Below, piece by piece: positions 1 to 12,077 of a DNA stretch of 64,000 nucleotides. The stretch covers positions 1,302,001 to 1,366,000 of the forward strand of contig OX352773.1 in NCBI GenBank assembly GCA_947095535.1, in the 5' to 3' direction. Within the stretch, counting starts at the first letter, position 1; each line of letters starts with the position of its first letter. This DNA comes from Poecilobothrus nobilitatus (lineage: Eukaryota > Arthropoda > Insecta > Diptera > Dolichopodidae). The notes under the pieces were generated by a model. The model saw only the letters and a list, made by a program, of their open reading frames with translations, was not told the origin of the DNA and searched no databases. A program made the translations under genes and the position numbers.

Positions 1-380
1 TAGGAAAAAATGAAAAAACTTTACAAAATTCGGGTAGACTTTTTTTATCAACGTTTTTATAAATAAAAAAATTATAAATTAAATTTTTTTTTGTATTCAG
101 ATAATGTAAAAAATTATGAATTTTAAGGTTTACTTAGAAGTTTTTTGAAAAAAATGTCTATTTTAGAAGTTATTAAAGATTTAAAGTTACCCCACTATTT
201 AGCTTTTACTTTTCCCATAAGAGCCAATGTAAATAGTGGGGTAAATTGAGCTTTCGTTCTCTTCAGTTCCTGTCTTGATAGTTTATGTAGTTTATGGCCT
301 GGACATTGAAATACTTAAATGTGTTTGTGCAAATTGTAAATGTATTGTGAGAAAAAGTTTCCAAAAATGACATTTCATAA
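1..380. other. AT-rich segment with P-like end fragments
   Basis: No gene is visible. Bases 281-310 carry a short stretch ending in GGCCTGGACATTG, which matches the subterminal sequence of the P-like element at 53.7 kb. This is probably a shard of the same transposon family. Confidence 0.4.
187..244. repeat. short inverted repeat (hairpin)
   Basis: The arms TTACCCCACTATTTA (187-201) and its exact reverse complement (230-244) are separated by 28 bases. The GC-rich core stands out from the AT-rich surroundings. It may be a minimal fold-back remnant of a transposon end. Confidence 0.6.
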
Positions 381-1237
381 AGATTTTTTTGTTCTTTTCT
401 GTTTTTGTTTTTGTTTAAGAAAAATGCCGATTTTTAACAATTTTCTTTACGAGTTTTCGATATGAAATATTTACCCAAACATGCCAAATTGTATATTAAA
501 ATAAAATTTGGAAATTTTTCTTTAACATACCAAAATTTCAGCTTTCAACTCGAAATTTTTAACATATTCTCAACAAAATAAAATTTTTAGTTTTTCTCTA
601 GCATTTCATATCGTCACCATTTAATACTCTCAAAAAATTATGAGAGTACACAATTATAATAAATTAGTGAACATAACCTAATAATTTAAAAGGTTTCTAA
701 TAAATTGTACTGCAAATTTGGAAAATATATTTTAGTTCAAACTAAGTTTTTATATTTTTAATTATATTAAAAAATTATAAAATTTATATAAAAATAAAGT
801 TTGAAGTTTTATCTTTATGTCAATAAAAAAATTAACTTTCAAACCATATTTTTCAGCAATATTTTAAAGAAAAGAAAAAAAGAAGTACCAAATTCTGGTT
901 AAGCAATTTTCGTTTTTTCTATACAGTCTATAAAAAAAAAATTATTGTAAATAGAATATTCATGTACTTACATGAAATATAATAATCTCTTTATGAATAA
1001 AATTTTACATTGCAATTCTATTTGAAAAGTATTAGAAAAAAATTAGGTAATATTTTGTTTTAAATAACTCTAAATTTTAGTAATATTTTATTTTATATAG
1101 TCATATTTTTGTAGAGTTAAATTTTTGAATTGAATTATTATTTTTAAAAGATTTTATTATATGAATACCTATTTAAAAAAATTAATTCAATTATTTAGTG
1201 CTTAATATTGCCTTTTTTAATAATTTCCTTATATAAA

Positions 1238-1724
1238 GTGGGTGGAAAATATTAGGTTGTTGGGTGTAAATCCAATTATAATAATAGCACGATATCTGTA
1301 GCTACTTTTAAATTTGCGGATAAAGAGCCTTTGAGAAGCTTAAAAGAGCTTTGTACAAAGATCAAACTGGCAACCAACAGCTTATAGTTCCATATGTAAA
1401 TTGCATTTTTCAGAATTATGTTTTAAATTAAATAATTATAAAAGTCCGCGTTTAATACCAGATGCAGTTCCAAGTATATTCACCAATTACTTGGTAAATT
1501 TAATAGAAACGAATGATAACAACTTACGCGATGATAATATAATTTTAAGTTTCTCTAATTTAGTTTTAAATGTTAGTAAAAAAATAAATTTAAAATACTG
1601 GAAATTATATAAAGGCCAAAATAATATTATTTTATATATTTTAATAGAAAATAATTACTTTAAATGTGATTTTAAATTTATAATAATAATTAATAACGAT
1701 CTAAATTACCTATTTAACAGGTAA
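1238..1724 (+). pseudogene. THAP-domain fragment, unit 1
   Basis: The translation shows a THAP zinc-finger signature: V-V-G-C near the start, then I-C-K-L-H-F and the closing A-V-P-S-I-F, in two frames. The last ATG-initiated frame is 1401-1724 (107 codons), which covers the second half of the domain and an unrelated Asn/Ile-rich tail. There is a TAG stop in the Y-x-V-V-G-C motif and a frameshift around 1360, where a few bases differ from the 55-kb copy. The first zinc-ligand Cys is Tyr. THAP domains are DNA-binding modules of P-element transposases and host THAP proteins. The P-like terminal repeats favour the transposase source. Confidence 0.65.
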
Positions 1725-2334
1725 TACAGAAATAAAACAATTTCAAAATATTGAACGATATTGAAAATAGTATTATTGACTAAATTAACCTTTTTGATAT
1801 GAATCTATATATAGTTGTATATATAGTACCTATATATAGTTGGGATACAATCGTCATATCATTTTTCATTTTTGCCCACTCAAGATCTATTATTACTATC
1901 CGGTCGGAAAATATTGATTTTTGTGATATTTTTTTTGTTTTTAATATTGTTTTGTTATAAATTAATTACTTTATTTTATTTTATTAAATTTTATTTTAAA
2001 TATATCATATTATTTAGTTAAAAAATTATTTATATATTATTTGTATGTATTAATATATTTTTTTTTATTATTTTAGTTTAAGGCCTAGTCTTCAGGCGAT
2101 ACCACTTTAAAAATAATCGCCATATCCCTTACCTCAAAGGAAAAGGCAAATAACTTATAATATTAATTTATTTTATTATAGTAATAAAAATTTTAAATAA
2201 GTTAATATAAATTAACTTATTGTAAAAATAATTAAATAGTTTATTTTTTGCACTTAATTTTATATGCATTTAAAAAAATTAATTCAATTATTTAGTGCTT
2301 AATATTGCCTTTTTTAATAATTTCCTTATATAAA

Positions 2335-2821
2335 GTGGGTGGAAAATATTCGGTTGTTGGGTGTAAATCCAATTATAATAATAGCACGATATCTGTAGCT
2401 ACTTTTAAATTTGCGGATAAAGAGCCTTTGAGAAGCTTAAAAGAGCTTTGTACAAAGATCAAACTGGCAACCAACAGCTTATAGTTCCATATGTAAATTG
2501 CATTTTTCAGAATTATGTTTTAAATTAAATAATTATAAAAGTCCGCGTTTAATACCAGATGCAGTTCCAAGTATATTCACCAATTACTTGGTAAATTTAA
2601 TAGAAACGAATGATAACAACTTACGCGATGATAATATAATTTTAAGTTTCTCTAATTTAGTTTTAAATGTTAGTAAAAAAATAAATTTAAAATACTGGAA
2701 ATTATATAAAGGCCAAAATAATATTATTTTATATATTTTAATAGAAAATAATTACTTTAAATATGATTTTAAATTTATAATAATAATTAATAACGATCTA
2801 AATTACCTATTTAACAGGTAA
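2335..2821 (+). pseudogene. THAP-domain fragment, unit 2
   Basis: This is the duplicate of the unit-1 THAP region. Here the codon that is TAG in unit 1 reads TCG, so the first half stays open as far as the shared frameshift. The ATG-initiated frame is 2498-2821 (107 codons) and differs from unit 1 by one residue (Tyr for Cys in the tail). It carries C-x2-H (I-C-K-L-H-F) and A-V-P-S-I-F. It is not expected to encode a working THAP domain because of the frameshift and the loss of the first ligand Cys. Confidence 0.65.
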
Positions 2822-4244
2822 TACAGAAATAAAACAATTTCAAAATATTGAACGATATTGAAAATAGTATTATTGACTAAATTAACCTTTTTGATATGAA
2901 TCTATATATAGTTGTATATATAGTACCTATATATAGTTGGGATACAATCGTCATATCATTTTTCATTTTTGCCCACTCAAGATCTATTATTACTATCCGG
3001 TCGGAAAATATTGATTTTTGTGATATTTTTTTTGTTTTTAATATTGTTTTGTTATAAATTAATTACTTTATTTTATTTTATTAAATTTTATTTTAAATAT
3101 ATCATATTATTTAGTTAAAAAATTATTTATATATTATTTGTATGTATTAATATATTTTTTTTTATTATTTTAGTTTAAGGCCTAGTCTTCAGGCGATACC
3201 ACTTTAAAAATAATCGCCATATCCCTTACCTCAAAGGAAAAGGCAAATAACTTATAATATTAATTTATTTTATTATAGTAATAAAAATTTTAAATAAGTT
3301 AATATAAATTAACTTATTGTAAAAATAATTAAATAGTTTATTTTTTGCACTTAATTTTATATGCATTCTAAAAAATTTACAATATTTATTAAAGCAAATC
3401 AATATTGAAATAAAAATTAATTTCCAACAGATTTTTTTGCTCAGTAATGTACCAAATTAATGCTCTTTTAAAAAGTTTTTAAGAAGCTTTTTTTTGTTTA
3501 AAAGTAGTTGGAAGACATTTTTTAAAATGCATATTTATGAATGAAAATTTAAAATTTTTAAAAATTTCTTTTTACTAAAAAACGTAAAAAAGATGGAACT
3601 TTAATGCTCCCTTAGGACGAAATTAAAAAAAATCTATAGTTTTTGTGTTATTTCCAGATTTCTAGGAGGACTACTATTTTTTTCCATAAGACTACGTGTA
3701 TTTTTTTTGAAAAAAAGGACTACTATTTAGCTTTCCTCTCTCAATGTCCAGGCCTTCTAAAAATTAATGTAGGTTATGACTTAGTTCATACAGAACAATG
3801 CACTATACTATAGGCCACAAGTGCTGAAATTTTTTCTCGACATTTAACCGAAGTTTGCCTTTCGTTACCTATTCGTTTACAATAATCTCATATTTCCATA
3901 AATTTATAATCTTTTACACATTTTCTTGAAAAAATTGCAGCAACACTTTACATTGTTCAGAGCTTTTATAGAAAAAAAAAAGATGCTATTAATCAAATGT
4001 GAAAAAAAAGAAAAAAAGATCAATACACATTTTGCACTTTTAAAAAAGAAAAAGTTTCTTTAATTCTTATTTTAGTATGAATTATGATGTTGAATGTCAT
4101 GAAAGGAGGGTGTATGCGCTTTAAAAAATTTTTATAGGGTACAAATGTGGCATGAACAAACTTGCATGAACATTTTTATTTTAAATTTCGTTTTAATTTT
4201 TTTTTAATTAAAAAATTTTAGATATAGGTAGTTGATAAATCAAA

Positions 4245-4352
4245 ATGCCTTTGAAATGCATTGTAGAGGGTTGTAATACAACCCAAGTAGAAAGGGTTGT
4301 TCTTTGTTCTCTTACCTTTATCAAAGCCTTATTTCAGACGATTTTAATATAA
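4245..4352 (+). pseudogene. possible THAP N-terminus fragment
   Basis: A 35-codon frame begins M-P-L-K-C-I-V-E-G-C-N, which fits the C-x4-C opening of a THAP domain. It is preceded by a plausible acceptor (ATTTTAG, about 4214-4220). The frame then closes early, and the expected C-x2-H half is not in phase. This THAP lineage differs from the one at 1.2-2.8 kb, which has lost the first Cys. It could be a host THAP-gene exon or another P-like relic. It is short, so chance similarity is possible. Confidence 0.35.
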
Positions 4353-4609
4353 ATTTTGATGTAATTTGTGTGTGAGGCCAATCTTCGTTCAATATTTATC
4401 CTAAAATTTTTGCTGTATTTTCAAATGTTCTGTTAAACAATTTTTGCAACAATTTAAATAATGAAATAAGTAGTAATTCAAATTTCAGAAAAATAGCTAC
4501 ATTTACTTAAAAAATCATCTATCTCGTAGTAGTTTTATTTTTATTTTATTGATAATTGATTTATGTAAATAGACTAAGGTATTGAAATACATGAATTATG
4601 TAATTAATT

Positions 4610-4755
4610 TTTTAAATTTAATTAATTTATATTTTTATTTTATTGATCCATAAAAAAAAAATTTATCTAGTTTTAGTTTTGGTTTTATTTTTATTTTATT
4701 AGTGAGTGAATTATGTAAATAGACTGTGATATAAAAAGTACATGAATTATGTAAT
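4610..4755 (+). repeat. dispersed direct repeat, unit 1
   Basis: The sequence around TTTATCTAGTTTTAGTTTTG and AAGTACATGAATTATG recurs at about 6550-6688 in the same orientation with small changes. No coding content. Its nature is unknown. Confidence 0.6.
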
Positions 4756-5506
4756 TAATTTTTTTAAGTTTAATTAATTTAATTTTGCGATATATTTTTA
4801 ATTCTAACTTTAAACATTTAAATTATTTTCTAGGTTTATAAGTTATTAATGCTTTTTTAATTGAAGTTGTTTATTTTTTTTATGTTAATTTTAATTTTGT
4901 TGTTTGAATTTTTTTGAATTTTGTTTCCGTTATTTTAAGTATACTTTATTGTTTACTATATTTCAATTAATCATTTACAATATTTTGAATTTTGAAAAAA
5001 TTAATAAAATTTATCATAATAATTTAATTTCATTTATATATTTCACATTTCAAGTTAGAATTATACAAAGCTTTTGAAAGCTCAGCTAGTATTCGTAACT
5101 ATTACCCTATACGAAAGAAAGATAAAATGAAACAGATAAAAAATAAAATTTCTATAATTCTCATCAGTCATCATCACTCATCACATCAGTATACTGTCAA
5201 AGTATACTGATGAAGTATACATCAGTATACTGTCAAGTTTATAACGTGAAGGTTGTGTCGGATTTTAAATCCATTTTTTTTAAATAAATTAAAAATTATG
5301 AATGAAAATGTTAATATTTTTTGAAATTTCCAGAAAAAATAGACAATATTATATATTTTTCTAAATATATTTCATATTTAAGATATTCCTGCACACAAAT
5401 ATGATTTTATCGTTTTAAAAATCTCCCATAAGACTTATACTCAAATAAGATCCAATTTGAAAGCTGCTCTCTGAGCACTGTGTCCTATAGTATACTGCAT
5501 TGATAC

Positions 5507-6067
5507 CGAGACTCACATCAATTATCAGGCCATGAAATGCAGAGAGTAAAAGCTTAATAAGGGACCAGATTTTAACAAATTTACACGCAGTCTTATGGAG
5601 AAAAAAAATTGGAATTAAAGTCGAATCATTTTTACATAATTCATTAAAGAAAAATATTTTTAAATATAATATTTTCATTCATAAATATGCATTTACAAAA
5701 TTGTCTTCCTTTAAATTTTTTATTTTAAAAGCTTCTTAATTTAAATTGCCTCAATATCGTAATAGTATACGTCGAGACTATTTTCATACTTTAAAATTTT
5801 GTACACGCTTATATGCTTAATGCATATTTATGAATGAAAATATTATATTTAAAAATATTTTTCTTTAATAAATTATGTAAAAAAGATGCGACTTTAATTT
5901 TCTCTTTGGACCAAATTAAATAAAATAAATGGTTTTTGTGTTATTTCAAGATTTATAGTCGGTCCCCTATTTTTTTCATAAGACTGCATGTAAATTTATT
6001 AAAAGCTGGTCCCTTATTAAGCTTTTACTCTCTGCACTTCATGATCCGATAATTGATGTGAGTCTCG
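5507..6067. mobile_element. fold-back element with long inverted repeats
   Basis: It begins CGAGACTCACATCAATTATC and ends with the reverse complement of nearly the same sequence. The inverted arms are roughly 180 bases (5507-5690 and 5820-6067) around a spacer of about 130 bases. The arm sequence is shared with the right half of the element at 55109-55989, and the tip is shared with the 116-bp element at 13310-13425. No clear target duplication was seen, consistent with a rearranged, palindromic derivative. There is no coding capacity. Confidence 0.65.
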
Positions 6068-6879
6068 GGTTTTGTTTAGGCTATTTTGTATGACTGTGTT
6101 AGTACATTTTGATAAAGGCAAATTGAAAAAGTTGATCACATCACAATTTTTTTTTAAAGCTTTTATTATTTGTTTTTTTTATGAGCTTCAATCGTAGAAT
6201 ATCACTTTTTTATATGTATAGGCATGAGACATTTGAATAGCATATTTATCTGTGGACAAGCCATAATATTTACATGCTTTAAATGGCCGCCGTAGAGGCT
6301 ATAACAAAGTTAACAGAACAGAAGTTAGTTTTGTATGAACTTCTTCATATATGACATGAAAAATTTTTCTTGGGTATTATTATAAAATAATTTTCACTTA
6401 TATAATTTCTAATTGAAAAATAAAAGTTAAAAAAAAACATTAATAATAATAATAATGAGAAAATATTTTGTTTAAGACATAAGTTTATACAAAACAAAGT
6501 AATTTTATTAATTATTTGATTTGTTTTTATTTTAATTATTTGTTTTTATTTTTAAATTTAATTAATTTATATTTTTATTTTATTAACATAAAAAAAAAAT
6601 TTATCTAGTTTTAGTTTTGGTTTTATTTTTATTTTATTAGTGACCGAATTATGTAAATAGACTGATATAAAAAGTACATGAATTATGTACAAATGTGAAA
6701 AATGTACAATTTACGTGTCCCCATCGACATCCTGAAAAAAAAAATCTGGAACAAAAAAAATCTTGAAAAACAAAAATCTGAAAAAAAAATATCTTGAATA
6801 AAAATCTTCAATTAAAAAATCTTCATAATCTTGATCTTTGAATATTAAAATATTAACCTATATATTAAATATATAACAC
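6068..6879. other. AT-rich segment with second direct-repeat unit
   Basis: 6550-6688 is the second unit of the repeat at 4610-4755. The rest has no recognisable gene. Around 6720-6830 there is a run of degenerate A-rich ATCTTGAA-type repeats. Confidence 0.5.
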
Positions 6880-7270
6880 CAGATTTTGAAACAGGATTTT
6901 GGGACACGAGATTTTGATACGCGAGATTTAGAAACGCGAGATTTATAAAGGCACGAGATTTCGAAACGCTCCCACTCCCTATAAAAATATAGGTTTAATT
7001 AAATTATCAAAACGTATTCTTTTGAGACTTTACATATCAAGTATTTAAGCACTTCACTCAAATTCATTAATTCCGACTTTGAAAATCCGGCAATATATTA
7101 ATATAAATATTCTACATAAAGGAAATATCCTAATTTTTAAACCAACTCTAAAATCTCTTCTAATTGAGAATCTCGCACATAGATTTAAATAAATATTCTG
7201 GAAAAAGTAAATAACTCTGCTTTTGAATCCAACTCTAAAATCCGCCCTAATTCAGAATCTCGCGGAAAAG
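6880..7270. repeat. degenerate GCGAGATTT-type repeat tract
   Basis: Between about 6880 and 6975 the motif ACGCGAGATTTNGAAACGC recurs about five times with variation. The following 7080-7270 contains spaced copies of AATATTCT and of CTCTAAAATC...GAGAATCTCGC. The same vocabulary (GCGAGATTCTG, AGAATATTTA, TTCTAAAA) occurs at 60000-60370. This points to a dispersed repeat family with internal iterations. Confidence 0.5.
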
Positions 7271-7984
7271 GGGTTAATCCTGATTTGGTTTTTTTTTTGT
7301 TGAAAAACTTTTAATTTTGTTATTTTATTTTAGTTAAAAAAAAAAATTTCAATTCGTATTTTCCAGTAATTTTTTGACAATTTAAATCAAGTTAAGTCAA
7401 GAAAATTAGTAGGACATTTTTGTTATTTTTAATACAGCCATTGAAAAAAAAGGCAAGGATTTGAATGCTTTAATATTTTAAAGTATTGTATACTGATTTA
7501 AATTTTAAAATATTTATTATTATTAACTAACACTTAATTTTATTTAGAATTAACTTTATATTACTCTTTTTTAATTAATTAATATTAATTGTAAGTTATA
7601 ATACACGTTATCAAATTAATAATAGTTCGAAAATGTTCAGTTCCTGGAAATACATACAACTTAAATTTTCTTAAAAAAAATTCGTTTCATGCTTTAAATT
7701 TCAAAAAAAAAACCATAGATTTATAATTACGTATGCCTAAAAAAAATTCGTTTCATGTTTTAAATTAAGAAAAAAAAAGCCAATTAGAAAATTGACAACC
7801 ATCGATTTATAATTTCGTATTCCTACGCATTTGAAAGAATCGTGTTTTTTAGTAATGACGAAAGGGAAGGTTTATTAAAGAGTAAGTAATATATTGCGAA
7901 TTATGATATTTTAGTATAAAATATGTGATATTTTAGCTTATTTTAGTATGAAATATGTGATATTTTGTAAAATAAATTTATTTA
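7271..7984. other. AT-rich segment, no gene seen
   Basis: Contains two short copies of an AAAATTCGTTTCATG motif (about 7678 and 7743). Otherwise it is low complexity without open frames of note. Confidence 0.4.
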
Positions 7985-8155
7985 TTTATATACAGGTACA
8001 GTGGTACATAAATGTGCCAGGTAGCTATAACCCCTGTCTCCTGGTAGGAATATGGGGTGTACGAGATATCATGTGATATATTAAGTATTTATATATTACG
8101 ATATATACATATTTTTTTTTATATTATAATTATTGTACCTAGCCGGGAATCGTAC
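7985..8155 (-). mobile_element. decayed tRNA-derived SINE (tentative)
   Basis: On the minus strand the segment starts with TACGATTCCCGGC, which resembles a tRNA T-arm (B-box), and ends in an AAATAAATAAAT-rich tail. The body contains CATTTATGTACC near CCTGG motifs, like the body of the window's main SINE. It is too diverged to define ends or a target duplication. Confidence 0.35.
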
Positions 8156-8350
8156 TAAAATATTTTTAGTTTTTTTTTTATTTTGTAATATACTTTTTTG
8201 AAATATCTTATTTATTTTGTTGGGCAGAGTCAAATTTACGTTAGTGTTAAATAACTCCCGTATAACTAATGCATTTTCAATACTGAACTAATGCATTTTT
8301 GAAACGTGTTGGCGTAGTGCAATTCTTTGAGTAATTTCAAAAAGTTATTA

Positions 8351-8907
8351 AATGGAAATAAAAAGGGTTGTACAAAATATTTTAAAGTAATATTACAGAT
8401 ATTTAGGAATTTATGTTAAGTAACAAATTTTAGAAAAATAATTGCCTATGGGTTTACTTGCAGAATTCAAGGAGGATTGTTTAAATTGATAGCCGGGATA
8501 TGGAGCGGGCAACCCCGACCTATGAAAAAATTCAATTTTCATATAAAAAACAGTATACACTTTGTTTTTGATTTTATAGAAGCAAAAAAAATATCAAATT
8601 GATACATGCCAAAGTGTTTACATGGCGACTTCAAAAAGGAGTTTACTTACATTTATACAAGCAAAAATATTAAATTGATCCTTGCCGGTTTTTTTTCTCC
8701 CGAATTCAAAAAAAGGATTGTTAAATTTTTAGCGGGGGTATGGTAAAAAAAAATTAAATTTTCTTATAATTAACTCATACAAGAAAATTAATATCAAATT
8801 GATCCTTGCCGTTTGCGTTTACTTGCCGAATTCAAAAAGAGGATTGCTTATAATTTTCTGTACTACGTAAATATTTTTTGTACAACCCTTTTTTTATCAA
8901 ATAAAAA
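8351..8907. mobile_element. TIR element with internal iterations
   Basis: The inverted ends centre on AGGGTTGTACAAAATATTT (8364-8382) and its complement at 8869-8889, and extend outward through AAATGGAA. Inside, a block of about 130 bases containing GAATTCAA, GGATTG and AAATTGAT.CTTGCC is iterated about three times (8458-8860). No protein is encoded. A related half-end, GGTTGTACAAAAATTTTATT, lies at about 8998. Confidence 0.55.
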
Positions 8908-9714
8908 TTCCATTTTGAATTTTATACAAAACTGTATCACGGCAATACTTTTCAAACATCCATGTATTTAATAGTCAAAAGTAAATCTGCTATTAGAGGT
9001 TGTACAAAAATTTTATTATGCAAATAAAAATTTAAAAATTTAATTTCTCGAAAAAAAAATCCGTAAAAAGAGCACGCGCCGATTTTGACCCTATTTTGGT
9101 CCGGTCCGGAGCATGTGGTCCCTTATTTTCAATACTGACGTAAACTTGACTTTACCTATTTTCTTTTCTATGAGTTAAATTCAAATCCAAATTCTCTTTC
9201 TTTAAGGTGGTAAGAAAACGGGAATAATTATAAAATAATTTATATTATAGTATTATTGATAAAAGAAAATGATTTAAATAAATAATATTTTTAGTTTTTA
9301 ATTTTCATTTGCTAGCTTATTTTCAAAATCAATATTACTAAAATTCGTTTTGTCGACTTTTTTTTTGCGTGTACTGTATCATATTAACTGTCTCTTTAAA
9401 ATTTTTTTGAAGCTTTCAATTTATGACTAATTATTTTAATTTATTACAAATCACATAAATAAATAAGTTATAGCTATTATATGTACATATATAAACCATA
9501 AGCAAACTATAAGGTTGAATTTAATGATAATTCATACATGTACATACATATGTATAACTTAGTAATATTCTTTTTATATTATAAAATGTACATATGTATG
9601 TATGTATATAAAAATAAATATTAATATTGTAGCAAGAGGGATTTTTTTTTAAAAATATAATTTTTTCAGTAACTTTCCTTGCTGTTCTATTATGAAAATT
9701 TCCTTCCTGTGAAG
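8908..9714. other. AT-rich intergenic segment
   Basis: Contains GTATGTATGTA-type microsatellite stretches around 9480-9610. No gene seen. Confidence 0.4.
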
Positions 9715-9775
9715 GATTTGAACGCGTACTCTTCAGTTAATACGCCATGTGCATTACTCGGTCACTGAAGTTCCA
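9715..9775 (-). other. tRNA-like sequence (SINE head or tRNA pseudogene)
   Basis: On the minus strand, TGACCGAGTAATG resembles an A-box and GCGTTCAAATCC a B-box, spaced as in a tRNA. A GCGTA/TACGC stem could represent the anticodon arm, but its loop is too long for a functional tRNA. It is probably the head of a SINE different from the main family. Confidence 0.35.
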
Positions 9776-10360
9776 TTTTTAACTTTTGTATTGTTTTATA
9801 CTTAATATGGTAAAATATTAAACTAAATTTCTATATTATTTTAAAAGTAGTTTCAAAAATAAAAAAAAATTGTTTCTCACTTACAGCTCAATAATTACTA
9901 TTAAAATATATATGTATGTACTTATAAGTATACTTATGTACTTATAAGTATACTTACTTATGTAGGTAAATATACAATTAAATTTAACAAACTTATTACA
10001 GAATTGATAATATTGAAAACAAAACAATGAAGAAGCAGTCTACTAAACTAATGACTATAGTAATTCAAAAATCTAGATATGTATGTATGTATGAATATGA
10101 AATAATATCAAAAATAAAATAACACAACAAATTATGTCACCGCCAGTAACAAACCGCAACGTTTACTTCAAAACTTTAAACTTGTTTTGTTACATGTAAA
10201 ACCCAAATCCCGGATAAAATTTTAGCAATAACATTAAAATGCTCCGCATTTAACATTAAAAACTTTTGTGATTATACTTATACTGTGAATTGTATTTGTA
10301 TTCCAATCAAAAACAAGATGAACAGTTGTTTTGTTTTACTTTCGTTTATTAATTAATGAA
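9776..10360. other. AT-rich segment with ACTTATAAGTATAC iterations
   Basis: Direct iterations of ACTTATAAGTATACTTATGT lie at 9920-9965. No gene was identified. Confidence 0.4.
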
Positions 10361-11042
10361 AGTTCCAAAACCACCTATACACTGACAGACCTGCTTGTTA
10401 TGGATTTTTTTTTAAATGGCCACCAATCCTGTTCTTAGTATAAGCAGAGATTTTTCGTATAATAGTATGTTCCCAAACTCTGAAATCGAGTTGATTATCA
10501 TGTACAAAATCAAGTAAAATGTCAAGCGTTCACAAACCGTTTTTGAAAATCAAGAACGTGATTTGACATATTTTTTTATTTATATTATTGTTTCAAATAA
10601 ATAAAAAATTAAAATATAAATAAAAAGTTATTGTTAAAGTTAAGTTATTGATAAAAGTAAATAAATAAAATAATATTTGAAAAAATTTAAAATAGATTTC
10701 GAAATTAACAATTTAATGGAATTCTCATTCCAATTAAATTTTTTTTTATATCTTTTTTCCATTTTTATTTTACAATATTTCCTATATAGAAACAATATTT
10801 CACAATAGAAAATATTAAAGAAAATATTTCCTTTTTGAATCTGCTGCTATCAACAAAATTTTTGTTTTAATTTTTGACAACAAATTCAAAAAAGCAAGGG
10901 TTATGAAAATTTTTGAATTTGTTGTAAACCGAAAATTCATGGACGAACAACGTGATTATGCATGCATCTTATACATTAATTCTGAAATATTTTTATACTA
11001 AAACAAGTTCTAAAATAAATAAAATTAAATACAAAACAAAAT

Positions 11043-11132
11043 AATATTCCCACTTACGACACTTACAGCTACGCCTGTACAGGAACGGCTGTGCAATTTC
11101 CTGTCCACATTTATATTTTAAAAAAAAAATAA
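11043..11132 (+). mobile_element. SINE 3' fragment, plus orientation
   Basis: It matches the body of the tRNA-derived SINE (TTACGACA, CAGC.ACGCCTG, AATTTCCTGTCCACATTTAT), followed by an A-run. The tRNA head is absent (5' truncation). It is the only copy of the main SINE family seen in plus orientation in this window. Confidence 0.75.
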
Positions 11133-11295
11133 ATTCTTCCTTATTTCTATTTACTAAATATTATCATAACATTTTATTCCAATTAACTAATGAATAAGTA
11201 TATAAGAATTATAACATTTTATTAATAAAATAATTAATCTATAATATATTTGATTAATATACAAAAAAAAATGTAAATTATTCTACTAGAACCCA

Positions 11296-12032
11296 TTAGA
11301 ACCCATTAATTTGCAAAGATTTAATATACATAATTTCCGCGATCCGCTTTAATAAAATTTTTTCTTGGAATATTAGCAATTTTTGAAAATTTCTTTCTAA
11401 AAAATGTATAACAATTTGTGTATCGTTAGTAATTTGTTGTTTAATCCTAAAAATAAAAAAGCAAGCATTTTCCAATAGATATCTAAATTTAATTTACCTT
11501 AAATTACAATTTACAAATGAATTTACATTTTGACCTTAGTCCAAATATAGATCAATAACGTTTGCATTAAATTGCCGTAACACTGTGATCAAACCGATTA
11601 TAAGGCAATTAGAATCAACTTGATCTTTTGAATTTATTGTTATTAAACAATCTACTGTTTTGAAATATTTTAATTTGTGAATGTGAGATATTGTAAACAA
11701 AAATAAAATTGTGTCGAATAAATGAGAACTTTTCGTTACAATAATTTGTTCCAATAGTTCATATAATCCAGTTAAAAGTATATAAGGATTTAATTCCAAG
11801 ACAATCGATTGATATTTTTTTAAATCGTGTGTATTTTCGCGAATCCCAAGCATTAAAGCTCTAAAATGAAATATATATTTTTAAATGACTAATTTTAAAA
11901 ATTTGATAAAATATCTTACCTATTAAAATTATTTGCAACTGAGTCAAAATTTTTTGCATTTAATCTGCTGCTTAAATTGATTTTGAATTCAATGTGTATT
12001 CTTAAAATTTGCATACATATGTCCAAAATTAA
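11296..12032 (-). pseudogene. WASHC5: strumpellin (WASHC5) C-terminal exons, decayed
   Basis: Strumpellin is a subunit of the WASH complex, which promotes Arp2/3 actin assembly on endosomes. An upstream exon ends at 11920 with donor GTAAGATA. It joins in phase to an exon beginning at 11860 after TTTCATTTTAG and running to a stop at 11536. The joined reading shows M-Q-I-L-R, then a predicted helical stretch, L-F-L-F with K-L-K-Y, and D-x-V-D followed by G-L-I-T-V-L-R-Q-F, matching the family C-terminus as I recall it. Breaks: an in-frame TAA lies at 12033-12035 with no usable acceptor downstream of it, and a TAA follows Y-L-D at 11536. A possible last exon (11296-11446, after TTTTTAG) is out of phase. 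Upstream exons of the long family protein are not visible. A fast-evolving gene with assembly errors is the alternative. Confidence 0.6.
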
Positions 12033-12077
12033 TTAACCAATCTAAAATTTTGGGCCAAATTTTTGTTCATTTTGAGG

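Larger units (their letters stand above)
1171..3364 (+). repeat. 1097-bp tandem duplication
   Basis: Two head-to-tail units, 1171-2267 and 2268-3364, are almost identical, with only a couple of differences seen (for example A at 1255 against C at 2352). Each unit contains the THAP reading frame and an AT-rich 3' part, which includes a conserved block near GGCCTAGTCTTCAGGCG and a palindrome-like AATAAGTTAA...TTAACTTATT. The near identity implies a recent duplication inside the transposon, or an assembly duplication. Confidence 0.9.
381..3778 (+). mobile_element. P-like THAP element, copy A (left end lost)
   Basis: The outer parts match, in inverted orientation, the P-like element at 53658-56506. 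The left part from about 381 corresponds to the region just inside that element's right end. The right part ends at 3778 with the same terminal inverted repeat, which reads CATAACCTACATTAAT on the complementary strand. The left terminal repeat is missing or reduced to CATAA. The only coding relic is a THAP zinc-finger region, present twice because of an internal tandem duplication. No transposase catalytic region is present, so this is a non-autonomous or internally deleted member of the P superfamily. That assignment rests on the THAP domain and the short terminal repeats. Confidence 0.6.
3779..5506. other. AT-rich intergenic segment
   Basis: Apart from a small THAP-like start at 4245 and a direct-repeat unit at about 4610-4755, I see only low-complexity AT-rich sequence. 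A short cluster of TCAGTATACTG motifs lies around 5180-5235. Confidence 0.5.

Noticed and set aside
5415..5678. 87-codon minus-strand ORF
   Set aside because: It lies across the arm of the fold-back element; composition and position indicate a chance frame.
9715..9775. Functional tRNA gene
   Set aside because: A- and B-box-like motifs exist, but the arms do not form a proper cloverleaf and the anticodon loop is too long.
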